This document shows, in pieces, positions 1-7,367 of a stretch of DNA of 13,857 nucleotides (position 1 is the stretch's first letter; each line of letters begins with the position of its first letter). This DNA is from Chloroflexota bacterium (GTDB lineage: Bacteria; Chloroflexota; Dehalococcoidia; UBA2979), in contig JAQCJS010000006.1 in assembly GCA_027592975.1 (NCBI GenBank), positions 1 to 13,857 on the forward strand. Direction: 5' to 3'. The position numbers and the translations under genes are program-made. The notes under the pieces are model-generated. The model ran no database searches and was not told where the DNA came from. It saw only the letters and a program-made list of their open reading frames with translations.

Positions 1-761
1 GACACCCGCATCCCGTAGTCGTTGTAGCGCCGGTCGGGGGCGAGCGACGATCGCGCCGCGGTACGCGCCACCTTGATCCGGTGCCGCCACGATCCCCCTC
101 GGGAGGCGCGGCGCGGATGCTCTCCCTGCGGGCCGCGGGGGTCGTCCACCGGCCCGTCAGCCGCCGCCGCCTCGCGGGCGTAGCCGTCCGCGGCGTACCA
201 GTCGCTGCACCATTCGTGGACGTTGTCGCCCATGTGGTACAGCCCCCAGCCGTTGGGCGGCGTGGTACCCACGGGGTGCGGCCGGTCGCCGCCCGCCGCG
301 CCGAAGGCGTGCACGCCCTCCGACCACGGCTGATCGCCCCAGTCGTAGACACCCGCCGGCTCCGGGCCGCGCGCGGCGTACTCTCGCTCCGCCTCAGTCG
401 GCAGGCGGCACTTGCGGCCCAGCACCTTGCTCAGCCAGGCGCAGTAGTCCACCGCGTCAAACCACGAGACGCCGATCACCGGGCAGTCCGGCCGGCGGAA
501 GTGCGGGTCGTCCCAGTAGCGCGGCGCATCATGCCCGGTCGCTTCGAGGAACGCCGCAAACTCGGTGTTCGTGACCGGCGTCAGGGCGACGGAGCAGGCC
601 CGCACGCGCACCAGGCGGAGGGGCAGCTCGTCAGGCCGCCCGTGGGAGCCCATCTGGAAGACGCCCCCCGGCAGCTCGATGAACGGCGTGGCGAGCGGCC
701 CGGCGCGCAGCAGTCGCGCGATGCGCTGATCCACCGGGGTGCCCGCGTCTGGCGAGGCCAT
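1..761 (-). CDS. FGE-sulfatase-domain (SUMF1-like) protein, C-terminus cut by window edge
   Basis: About 253 residues are visible; the gene runs off the left edge. The frame carries landmarks of the FGE-sulfatase fold (Pfam family of SUMF1, PvdO, NirV and EgtB): 'PGGVFQMGS' near the N-terminus, 'PVTNTEFAAFL', 'GVSWFDAVDYCAWL', 'RLPTEAEREYAARG', 'DNVHEWCSDWY' and 'RGGSW'. True formylglycine-generating enzymes have two copper-binding cysteines just after RGGSW. Here that stretch reads 'RGGSWRHRIKVARTAARSS' with no cysteine, so sulfatase activation is unlikely and the reaction is unknown. There is no signal peptide or membrane segment, so it is probably cytoplasmic. I chose the ATG at 761 because the Shine-Dalgarno-like GAGGG (768-772) lies 6 nt before it. 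An in-frame ATG at 767 abuts that GAGGG directly. The gene is divergent from rex and shares a 172-bp gap with it. The fold assignment is secure; the function is not. Confidence 0.9.
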   Translation of the reverse strand, partial: MASPDAGTPVDQRIARLLRAGPLATPFIELPGGVFQMGSHGRPDELPLRLVRVRACSVALTPVTNTEFAAFLEATGHDAPRYWDDPHFRRPDCPVIGVSWFDAVDYCAWLSKVLGRKCRLPTEAEREYAARGPEPAGVYDWGDQPWSEGVHAFGAAGGDRPHPVGTTPPNGWGLYHMGDNVHEWCSDWYAADGYAREAAAADGPVDDPRGPQGEHPRRASRGGSWRHRIKVARTAARSSLAPDRRYNDYGMRV

Positions 762-841
762 GCTCATCCCTCGATCCTACCGATGCGGCGCGCCGGAGCG
801 CGACCGGACACGCCACGCGCACGGTGCGCGAAGGCGCGAAA

Positions 842-869
842 TTGCACGCAGCCCGGTGCACGGTATGAT
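842..869 (+). promoter_or_regulatory. rex promoter, sigma70-type, with a dyad between the -35 and -10
   Basis: The -35 TTGCAC (842-847) and -10 TATGAT (864-869) are separated by 16 nt and point at rex. Transcription would start near 876, giving a leader of about 58 nt. An inverted repeat, TGCAC (843-847) and GTGCA (856-860) with 8 nt between, overlaps the -35 and spacer and is placed like an operator. It does not match the usual Rex site (TTGTGAA-N4-TTCACAA), so the bound regulator is unknown. The promoter is inferred from consensus only. Confidence 0.6.
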
Positions 870-889
870 CCTCCAGTTCGCGACCTTCA

Positions 890-909
890 GCGGGGCGCGA
901 GCGCCCCGC
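890..909 (+). other. GC-rich hairpin in the rex 5' leader
   Basis: A perfect 8-bp all-GC stem, GCGGGGCG (890-897) and CGCCCCGC (902-909), closes a CGAG tetraloop. It lies between the inferred transcription start and the rex ribosome-binding site (AGGGG, 921-925). No T-tract follows, so it is not a typical Rho-independent terminator. It could stabilise the message or modulate translation. Confidence 0.5.
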
Positions 910-933
910 GGGTGCGGGACAGGGGCGGATACC

Positions 934-1584
934 TTGCCAATTGAGATCCCTGACGTCGTCATCGACCGTCTGCCTCTCTACTACCGGCTGCTGTCGCGGC
1001 TGGAGCAGGAGGGGCGAGCGGTGATCTCGTCGCAGGAACTGGGCGAGGAGCTGGGCGTCACGCCCGCACAGATCCGCAAGGACCTCTCCTACTTCGGCCG
1101 CTTCGGCAAGCAGGGACGCGGCTACTCCGTCGCACGCCTGGCCGAGGAGCTCCGCTTCATCCTGGGGCTGGATCGGCGCTGGCGCGTGGTCGTGGTCGGC
1201 ATCGGCCGCCTGGGGCGCGCGATCTCCTCCTACCCGGGGTTCGAGGGGCAGGGCTTCGATATCGTCGGGCGCTATGACTCCGGCCCGAGCGTGATCGGCA
1301 CCACGCTGGACGGCAACACGATCCTGGACGCCGCGAACCTGGAGGCGGACCTGCGCCGGACGCCGGTGGATATCGGCATCGTCGCGGTCACGGCGGAGGC
1401 GGCGCAGGACGTGGCGGACACGCTGGTTCGAGGCGGCGTCCGGGCGCTCCTGAACTACACCCCCGCCCGCGTGCAGGCCGCCCCGGGGGTGGAGCTCAAG
1501 CACATCAACCCGGTGCTCTTCCTCCAGAGCATGACCTACCACCTGAAGCTCCGGCAGCGCGACCGCACCGCCCGCACCGAATAG
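934..1584 (+). CDS. rex: Redox-sensing transcriptional repressor Rex
   Basis: The product is 216 residues, the normal Rex length. Rex dimers bind operators of respiratory and fermentative genes and release DNA when NADH rises. The N-terminal winged helix is clear: 'VISSQELGEELGVTPAQIRK', then 'DLSYFGRFGKQGRGY'. A Rossmann domain follows with the dinucleotide motif 'GIGRLGRA' and the Asp of 'GRYDSGP', then 'GVRALLNYTPA' and the C-terminal 'NPVLFLQSMTYHL'. I chose the TTG at 934. AGGGG (921-925) stands 8 nt before it, and the resulting start 'MPIEIPDVVIDRLPLYYRLL' matches the family N-terminus. The in-frame ATG at 865 overlaps the promoter -10 box, so it is unlikely to be used. The gene converges on mreB with 18 nt between stop codons. 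Targets cannot be read from this window. Cydr-, nuo- and atp-type genes are known targets in other bacteria. Confidence 0.96.
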   Translation: MPIEIPDVVIDRLPLYYRLLSRLEQEGRAVISSQELGEELGVTPAQIRKDLSYFGRFGKQGRGYSVARLAEELRFILGLDRRWRVVVVGIGRLGRAISSYPGFEGQGFDIVGRYDSGPSVIGTTLDGNTILDAANLEADLRRTPVDIGIVAVTAEAAQDVADTLVRGGVRALLNYTPARVQAAPGVELKHINPVLFLQSMTYHLKLRQRDRTARTE

Positions 1585-1602
1585 CCCGCACCGGACAGCC
1601 CG

Positions 1603-2640
1603 CTACCTCGACGAATCGCCGATCAGCGATTCCTCTTCCGTGGGCATCGAGCGCTCGATGACGTCGATGTAGGCGAGCGCGGCGCCCGCGCCCTTCACCA
1701 CGCAGCGCAGCGGGTCTTCCGCCACGTGCACCGGCACGCCGGTCTCGTGCAGCAGCAGGTCATCCAGGTGACGGAGCAGCGCACCGCCCCCGGTGAGGAC
1801 GATGCCGCGGTCGATGACGTCCGAGGCCAGTTCCGGAGGCGTGCGCTCCAGCACGCGGCGCACCGTCTGCACGATGGTGCCCAGGTGCTCATGGATCGCC
1901 TGCGACACCTCTGACGAGCGCACGGTGATGGTCCGGGGCAGCCCGGTGATCTGGTCGCGTCCGCGCACCCCGGTGACCAGGTCCTCTGTCAGCGGGATCG
2001 CGGAGCCGATCGCGATCTTCACCTCTTCGGCCGTGCGCTCGCCGATGACGAGGTTGTGGCGACGGCGGATGTACTGCGCGATCGCGTCGTCCAGGCGGTC
2101 GCCGGCCACGCGCACGGACTCGCTCGCCACGATGCCGAACATGGAGATCACGGCGGCCTCGCAGCGCCCACCACCGATGTCGACCACCATGTGACCGCGC
2201 GGGCTGCCGACCGGGATCTCCGCGCCGATCGCGGCGGCCAGCGGCTCCGGGATCAGGTGCGCGGGACGCCTCGCCCCGGCCGCCTCGGCGGCGTCCCGCA
2301 CAGCGCGCTGCTCCACGCTGTTCACGCCCACCGGGACGCAGATCATGACCTCGGGCCGCACGAGGTTGAAGCGGCCGATCACGCGCTGGAGGAAGTAGCG
2401 CAGCATCGCCTCGGTGATGAGGTAGTCGGCGATCACGCCGTCGCGCATGGGACGGATGACCTGGATCGACCCGGGATGCCGGCCAATCATCGCGCGCGCG
2501 TCGTTGCCCACGGCCACCACGGTGTTGTCGCGCTCCGTGATCGCGACGACCGCCGGCTCATCGATCACCACGCCCCGCCCCTGCTCGTAGACGAGGACGT
2601 TCGCTGTGCCGAGGTCGATGCCGATGCGCTTGCCGAACAT
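1603..2640 (-). CDS. mreB: MreB/Mbl-family bacterial actin, cell-shape protein
   Basis: The product is 345 residues, typical for MreB. MreB filaments lie under the membrane and guide the peptidoglycan elongation machinery. Visible actin-fold motifs are phosphate-1 '[12 protein letters not shown]' (residues 7-18), '[14 protein letters not shown]', '[12 protein letters not shown]' with the candidate catalytic Glu132, phosphate-2 'VDIGGG' (153-158), '[14 protein letters not shown]', and the adenosine motif '[18 protein letters not shown]'. The phosphate-2 loop usually reads GGGTTE; here it is GGGRCE (Arg159, Cys160). It lies downstream of murA on the same strand with a 135-bp gap. Only a weak, distant GGAG precedes the ATG. 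By position it resembles B. subtilis mbl downstream of murAA, so mbl is an equally good name. No mreC or mreD is in view. Confidence 0.95.
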   Translation of the reverse strand: MFGKRIGIDLGTANVLVYEQGRGVVIDEPAVVAITERDNTVVAVGNDARAMIGRHPGSIQVIRPMRDGVIADYLITEAMLRYFLQRVIGRFNLVRPEVMICVPVGVNSVEQRAVRDAAEAAGARRPAHLIPEPLAAAIGAEIPVGSPRGHMVVDIGGGRCEAAVISMFGIVASESVRVAGDRLDDAIAQYIRRRHNLVIGERTAEEVKIAIGSAIPLTEDLVTGVRGRDQITGLPRTITVRSSEVSQAIHEHLGTIVQTVRRVLERTPPELASDVIDRGIVLTGGGALLRHLDDLLLHETGVPVHVAEDPLRCVVKGAGAALAYIDVIERSMPTEEESLIGDSSR

Positions 2641-2677
2641 GAGGGGCGCGCGACTCCGAGGTGCCCCGAGCGGGCGG

Positions 2678-2698
2678 TGTGGATAGTGCTGTGGATAA
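2678..2698. promoter_or_regulatory. Pair of DnaA boxes upstream of mreB
   Basis: On the minus strand there is one perfect consensus DnaA box, TTATCCACA (2690-2698), and one single-mismatch box, CTATCCACA (2678-2686). They have the same orientation and a 12-bp start-to-start spacing. The pair sits in the murA-mreB gap between two arms of a 7-bp inverted repeat (CTCCGAG 2654-2660 and CTCGGAG 2699-2705). DnaA binding is inferred from consensus. No AT-rich unwinding region is nearby, so a regulatory role is more likely than an origin. Confidence 0.5.
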
Positions 2699-2775
2699 CT
2701 CGGAGCGTCGCCGAGGCTACCGGAGGTTAGCGCCTCACGCCGGTTTCCGCACGCTGCGGGGGTGACCGCGTCAGG

Positions 2776-4035
2776 CTACCGCCGCTCGATCTGCGCGCCC
2801 AGCGCCCGCAGGCGCTCCTCCAGCCCTGCGTAGCCGCGATCGAGGTGGCTGATGCCGTGGACTGTCGTCTCTCCGCTCGCGGCCAGGCCGGCGACGACCA
2901 CCGCCGCGCCCGCGCGAATGTCCAGCGCGCGCACGGCGCTGCCGATGAGGGGCGTCGGCCCCTCGATGATCACCGTGTCACCGGCGGTGATCATGCGCGC
3001 GCCCAGCTTGCGCAGCTCGTTCACGTACAGCGTGCGGTTATCGTAGACGCGCTCGTGCACCAGTGAGTTGCCCTGCGCCTGCGTCATGGCGGCGGCCATC
3101 TGCGGGTGAAGATCCGTCGCGAAGCCGGGGTACGGCACCGCCTGCACCTGCACCGCCTGCAGCGGGCCGTTGGAGATGGCGCGGATCCCGGCCTCGTCCG
3201 CGTGGACGGTCATGCCCATCTCCCGCAGCTTCGCGATGAGCGAGTCCATGTGATGGGGTACCGCGTTCGTCACGCGCACGTCCCCGCGCGTGGCCGCTCC
3301 GGCCAGCAGGTACGTGCCCGCCTCCAGGCGATCCGGGATGATCGGGAAGTCCGTGCCGTGCAGCTCGGTGACGCCCTCCACCTCGACGGTGGGCGTGCCT
3401 TCGCCGCTGATGCGCGCGCCCATCGCGTTGAGCAGGCGCGCGGCCATTGCGACCTCCGGCTCCGGGGCGGCGTTCACGATGGTCGTGTGTCCCTCCGCCA
3501 ACACGGCGGCGAACAGCACGTTCACGGTGCCCAGGACGCTGGGGTAGTCGAAGAAGATGCGCGCGCCGCGCAGACGGGTCGCCGTCGCGCGCCAGTTGGC
3601 TCCGTGCCGCGAGACGGTGGCGCCGAGCATCCGGAAGCCGACGAAATGCACGTCCAGCGGGCGTGATCCGATGACGTCGCCGCCGGGCGGCACGCATTCC
3701 GCCTCGTGCGCGCGCGCGAGCAGCGGCCCCATGACCAGGAACGAGGCGCGCAGCCGCATCACCTGCTCCGCGGGAGGCGCGGTGGAGGTGATCGTGGGCG
3801 TGCCGATGCGAACCGTCTCGCCATCGATCTCGACGTGCGATCCGAGGCCGCGCAGGATCTCCGCCAGTTCGGCGATGTCGGCGATATCGGGCACGTTGCG
3901 GAGCGTGAGCGTGTCGGCCGTGAGGAGGCCCGCGGCGACCGCATACAGCGCCGCGTTCTTCGATCCGGAGACGGTCACGTCGCCGCGCAGGGGGCGGCCG
4001 CCGCCGATGACGTAGCACGGTTCGACGGGGCTCAC
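2776..4035 (-). CDS. murA: UDP-N-acetylglucosamine 1-carboxyvinyltransferase MurA, Cys-to-Asp type
   Basis: MurA transfers enolpyruvate from PEP to UDP-GlcNAc, the first committed step of peptidoglycan synthesis, in the cytoplasm. The product is 419 residues, the usual length. The N-terminal 'GDVTVSGSKNAAL' carries the Lys-Asn pair. The mobile active-site loop reads 'PPGGDVIGSRPLDVHF', 'YPGFATDLHPQMAA' carries the base Asp, and 'VYDNRTLYVNEL' follows. The loop residue that is Cys115 in E. coli is Asp120 here (codon 3676-3678). This substitution occurs in mycobacterial and chlamydial MurA and makes the enzyme insensitive to fosfomycin. I chose the GTG at 4035 because a strong AGGAGG (4040-4045) lies 4 nt upstream. 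Starting at the ATG at 4071 would add 12 residues with no such site. The gene lies upstream of mreB and is probably co-transcribed with it. Confidence 0.97.
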   Translation of the reverse strand: MSPVEPCYVIGGGRPLRGDVTVSGSKNAALYAVAAGLLTADTLTLRNVPDIADIAELAEILRGLGSHVEIDGETVRIGTPTITSTAPPAEQVMRLRASFLVMGPLLARAHEAECVPPGGDVIGSRPLDVHFVGFRMLGATVSRHGANWRATATRLRGARIFFDYPSVLGTVNVLFAAVLAEGHTTIVNAAPEPEVAMAARLLNAMGARISGEGTPTVEVEGVTELHGTDFPIIPDRLEAGTYLLAGAATRGDVRVTNAVPHHMDSLIAKLREMGMTVHADEAGIRAISNGPLQAVQVQAVPYPGFATDLHPQMAAAMTQAQGNSLVHERVYDNRTLYVNELRKLGARMITAGDTVIIEGPTPLIGSAVRALDIRAGAAVVVAGLAASGETTVHGISHLDRGYAGLEERLRALGAQIERR

Positions 4036-4096
4036 GGCACCTCCTGTGCGCAGGCCAGCCGGCCCGAGCATAGGATACAGAGAAGCCGCCCGCGGC

Positions 4097-4112
4097 GCGC
4101 CCCCGTGGGCGC
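4097..4112 (-). other. Hairpin after the small membrane protein gene
   Basis: GCGCCC (4097-4102) and GGGCGC (4107-4112) form a perfect 6-bp stem with a 4-nt loop, directly after the stop codon at 4115-4117. On the minus strand it is followed by GGCGGCTTCTCT, only weakly T-rich. It could be a weak terminator or an RNA 3'-end stabiliser before murA. Confidence 0.35.
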
Positions 4113-4114
4113 CG

Positions 4115-4312
4115 CTACTTCGCGCCGGGCAGGAACTCCACGAGGCAGCGCCCGGTCACGCCCAGCAGGATCGGCACCAGGCCGACCGCCGCCACGACCA
4201 TGCCAGCGGTGCCGCCCATGACCGCCAGGCCCACGTAGATCAGCGCGATCCCCAGGATCACCCGGGCCACGCGCCCCACCATCGAGTTCATCAAACCTGC
4301 AAGTGCGCCCAT
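4115..4312 (-). CDS. Small two-helix membrane protein, DUF2892/YgaP-transmembrane-like
   Basis: The product is 65 residues with two predicted membrane helices (about residues 17-33 and 37-54). Features are a basic segment before helix 1 ('VGRVARVILG'), a Gly-rich turn ('MGGTAG'), and a Cys after helix 2 ('GRCLVEFLPG'). That pattern fits the DUF2892 family, also found as the membrane part of YgaP. No function is established for stand-alone members. The start ATG at 4312 has a good Shine-Dalgarno (AAGGTGA, 4320-4326) 7 nt upstream. It precedes murA on the same strand with an 80-bp gap. Its position between the atp operon and murA recalls B. subtilis ywzB, also a small membrane protein, but the two are not shown to be homologous. 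Confidence 0.8.
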   Translation of the reverse strand: MGALAGLMNSMVGRVARVILGIALIYVGLAVMGGTAGMVVAAVGLVPILLGVTGRCLVEFLPGAK

Positions 4313-4328
4313 GTCCGGCTCACCTTCT

Positions 4329-4343
4329 GCGGGACAGTCCCGC
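4329..4343. promoter_or_regulatory. 15-bp palindrome just upstream of the small membrane protein's ribosome-binding site
   Basis: GCGGGAC-A-GTCCCGC is a perfect 7-bp inverted repeat with a single central base, 2 nt upstream of the Shine-Dalgarno at 4320-4326. It could be a repressor operator. In the transcript it could form a hairpin with a 5-bp stem and 5-nt loop next to the ribosome-binding site. No clear promoter was found for this gene, which limits interpretation. Confidence 0.4.
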
Positions 4344-4413
4344 GCTACGCCCCTCGCCCCCAGCGTACGCTGCCCGGCCGGCCCACACAGGGCACAACGT
4401 CCCGCATCACGCC

Positions 4414-4464
4414 GGACGTATGGACGTATGGGCGTATGTATGGACGTACGGACGTACGGACGCC
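4414..4464. repeat. Octamer tandem repeat GGACGTAT/GGACGTAC
   Basis: The units are GGACGTAT (4414 and 4422), GGGCGTAT (4430), a half-unit GTAT (4438), GGACGTAC (4442 and 4450), and a degenerate GGACGCC (4458). This makes about six copies of an 8-bp unit. The period is not a multiple of three and no gene covers it. It is probably a slippage-type repeat that could vary in copy number between strains. Confidence 0.85.
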
Positions 4465-4520
4465 TAGCCTGACCGCGCGTTCGCCGGGCCGACGTTCACC
4501 GTCGGCGTCGTCGGCGCCTC

Positions 4521-4539
4521 GCTCACCAGAACGGTGAGC
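4521..4539. other. Perfect inverted repeat before the Ig-like ORF
   Basis: GCTCACC (4521-4527) and GGTGAGC (4533-4539) form a perfect 7-bp stem with an AGAAC loop. No T-tract follows on either strand. It overlaps the last stop codon (TGA, 4535-4537) in the frame of the downstream Ig-like ORF. It could be an operator or a leader hairpin. Confidence 0.45.
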
Positions 4540-4594
4540 AGGTTCGACACGAGCATCGCCTTCTGCCCGGGCCGTCGCACTCGCGTCGATCGAG

Positions 4595-5356
4595 GTGACG
4601 CCGGCGGCCGGGCGCTTCCCCGCGCGATTGGTGATCAGCGAGCCAGTCGAGCGCGCGATCGCGGCAAGCGAGACGTCATCGGCAGAGGGGTTCGTGAGCC
4701 CGGCGCGCGGCGCCTCGGTCGCGGTGCAGGTGCAGGACACCCGTGGGCTGGGCGTGAACGGGGAGGTCCTGCTGGTGACGGCGGCGCGCGGCACGCTGGT
4801 CGCGAACCCTGCCTTCGCGGGCAGTCCCGCCACGCTCTGCGCGGGCACCACGGTGCCGTCGCTCGCGCTGACCTCGAACGCCTCCGACGTCCTGACCCCC
4901 GGGGGACGGGCGCTGCACGGCACCGCTGACTTCGTCGTCTGCGCGGCGTCCGGCGGCGATCCGGGTGATGTGATGGTTACGGTGGAGTCGATCACGCGTC
5001 CTCTGCCCCCGGCCACGCTCCGCATCGGGTGCGGCGGGCGTCCGGCACGCATCCACATCACCGTGGAGGCGGACCGCCTCACGGCGCGCGTCACCGATCA
5101 GGCGGGGAGTCCCGTCGCGGACGGCACACCCATTCGCTTCGCGCTCTCGCCGCTCGCTGGCGTGCTGTCGGTGGCGTGCGCGCTGACCCGCGGGGGCGAG
5201 GCCACGGTGGTGGCGGGGCTGGACGTGCCGGTGGCGCGGGTGTTGGTCTCCGCGGAGTTCGCCACGGCCGGCACCGCGGCGACGTGCGCGAGCCCGGGAG
5301 CACAGCAGGTGATCACCTCGGCGGTCGTGGCCGCACCTGCGGTCGTGCCGCGGTAG
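4595..5356 (+). CDS. Bacterial Ig-like (Big-1/invasin-type) domain protein, 5' end uncertain
   Basis: The product is 253 residues from the GTG at 4595; the frame is open from 4538. It appears to hold two Ig-like beta-sandwich repeats. The first is about residues 35-130 ('SVAVQVQDTRGLGVNGEVLL', 'FVVCAASG', 'DVMVTVES'). The second is about 145-235 ('HITVEADRLTARVTDQAGSP', 'DGTPIRFALS', 'GEATVVAGL'). The 'VTDQAGSPVADGTPIRF' pattern is typical of Big-1 domains of invasin-like surface proteins. Five cysteines suggest an extracytoplasmic, disulfide-bonded protein. However, no signal peptide, membrane anchor or ribosome-binding site is visible, and the upstream frame opens as 'ALASIEVTPAAG', which itself looks like the start of an Ig domain. 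The 5' end is probably missing or frameshifted, or the start is non-standard. It converges on the atp operon across a terminator. The domain call is moderate and the gene may be decayed. Confidence 0.6.
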   Translation: MTPAAGRFPARLVISEPVERAIAASETSSAEGFVSPARGASVAVQVQDTRGLGVNGEVLLVTAARGTLVANPAFAGSPATLCAGTTVPSLALTSNASDVLTPGGRALHGTADFVVCAASGGDPGDVMVTVESITRPLPPATLRIGCGGRPARIHITVEADRLTARVTDQAGSPVADGTPIRFALSPLAGVLSVACALTRGGEATVVAGLDVPVARVLVSAEFATAGTAATCASPGAQQVITSAVVAAPAVVPR

Positions 5357-5374
5357 GCGCACCGCCACAAGAAG

Positions 5375-5398
5375 AAGCGCTCCCTCTCGGGAGCGCTT
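5375..5398 (-). terminator. Rho-independent terminator of the ATP synthase operon
   Basis: A perfect 10-bp stem, AAGCGCTCCC (5375-5384) and GGGAGCGCTT (5389-5398), closes a 4-nt loop. On the minus strand it is followed by CTTCTTCTTG, a T-rich tail, so it fits termination of transcripts coming from atpC, 55 nt upstream. On the plus strand the tail is not T-rich. The hairpin may still block read-through from the converging Ig-like ORF. Confidence 0.88.
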
Positions 5399-5453
5399 GG
5401 CGTTCAGCGACCGGACGGTCCGGGCTGCAGGGGGCCGGACTGCGGGGGACCGG

Positions 5454-5903
5454 CTACGGCCGGCTGGAGGGTGCCCCGGTGGCACCGCCCGCCCGGCGGC
5501 GCACGACGCGCAGACGGGTGAGCGAACGCTGCAGCGAGAGCTGGGCGCGGAGGACGTCCCTGCCGCCCACCAGCGTGACGTCGCGGCCCTGCAGGCGGGC
5601 CTGCGCGCGGGCACGGGCAGCATCGGCACGATCGAGGTCGATCTGTTCGATGCGCTCGGCGGCGTCGGCGAGGACGCTGACCTCGTCATTGGCGACCTGG
5701 ATGAAGCCGCCGTGGATGGCAATCGACTCCGAGCCGCTGCCGGTGAACACGACCATCTCACCAATGGCGAGACTGGACATGAGCGCGGCGTGGCTCGGCA
5801 GGATCGTGATCTGGCCCTCTGCGGCCGGCACGACCAGTCTCGTCACACCGTCCTGCTCCAGGACGGTGCGCTGCGCGGTGACAATGGTGAGCTTCAGCGG
5901 CAT
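5454..5903 (-). CDS. atpC: F1Fo ATP synthase epsilon subunit
   Basis: The product is 149 residues. Epsilon is part of the central stalk, couples gamma rotation to the c-ring, and inhibits ATP hydrolysis. The N-terminal beta-sandwich is clear: 'LKLTIVTAQRTVLEQDGV', 'EGQITILPSHAAL', 'HGGFIQVANDEVSVLADAAE'. A helical hairpin rich in Ala and Arg follows. The Ala/Gly/Arg tail after about residue 135 is longer than usual and looks unstructured. The ATG at 5903 has GAGG upstream, and the gene starts 12 nt after the atpD stop, so the two are probably translationally linked. It is the last gene of the operon. Confidence 0.97.
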   Translation of the reverse strand: MPLKLTIVTAQRTVLEQDGVTRLVVPAAEGQITILPSHAALMSSLAIGEMVVFTGSGSESIAIHGGFIQVANDEVSVLADAAERIEQIDLDRADAARARAQARLQGRDVTLVGGRDVLRAQLSLQRSLTRLRVVRRRAGGATGAPSSRP

Positions 5904-5915
5904 CTACTTGCCTCG

Positions 5916-7367
<1,452 letters not shown>

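Larger units (their letters stand above)
4313..4594. other. Region without a supported gene
   Basis: These 282 bases contain the small gene's ribosome-binding site and palindrome at one end. They also contain an octamer tandem repeat (4414-4464) and a perfect hairpin (4521-4539). Open frames exist on both strands because of the high GC content. None shows a recognisable protein, signal peptide or ribosome-binding site. Confidence 0.5.

Noticed and set aside
865..933. ATG at 865 as the rex start
   Set aside because: It overlaps the -10 box of the inferred promoter and adds 23 residues not expected in Rex; the TTG at 934 has a good ribosome-binding site.
2641..2775. Replication origin in the murA-mreB gap
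   Set aside because: Only two DnaA boxes, no AT-rich unwinding element, and no dnaA, dnaN, gyrB or rpmH nearby.
4345..5094. 249-codon minus-strand frame opposite the Ig-like ORF
   Set aside because: It shows Ser/Thr/Arg/Ala-rich shadow composition and reads through the octamer repeat. The plus-strand frame has coherent beta-strand patterns and Ig-like motifs.
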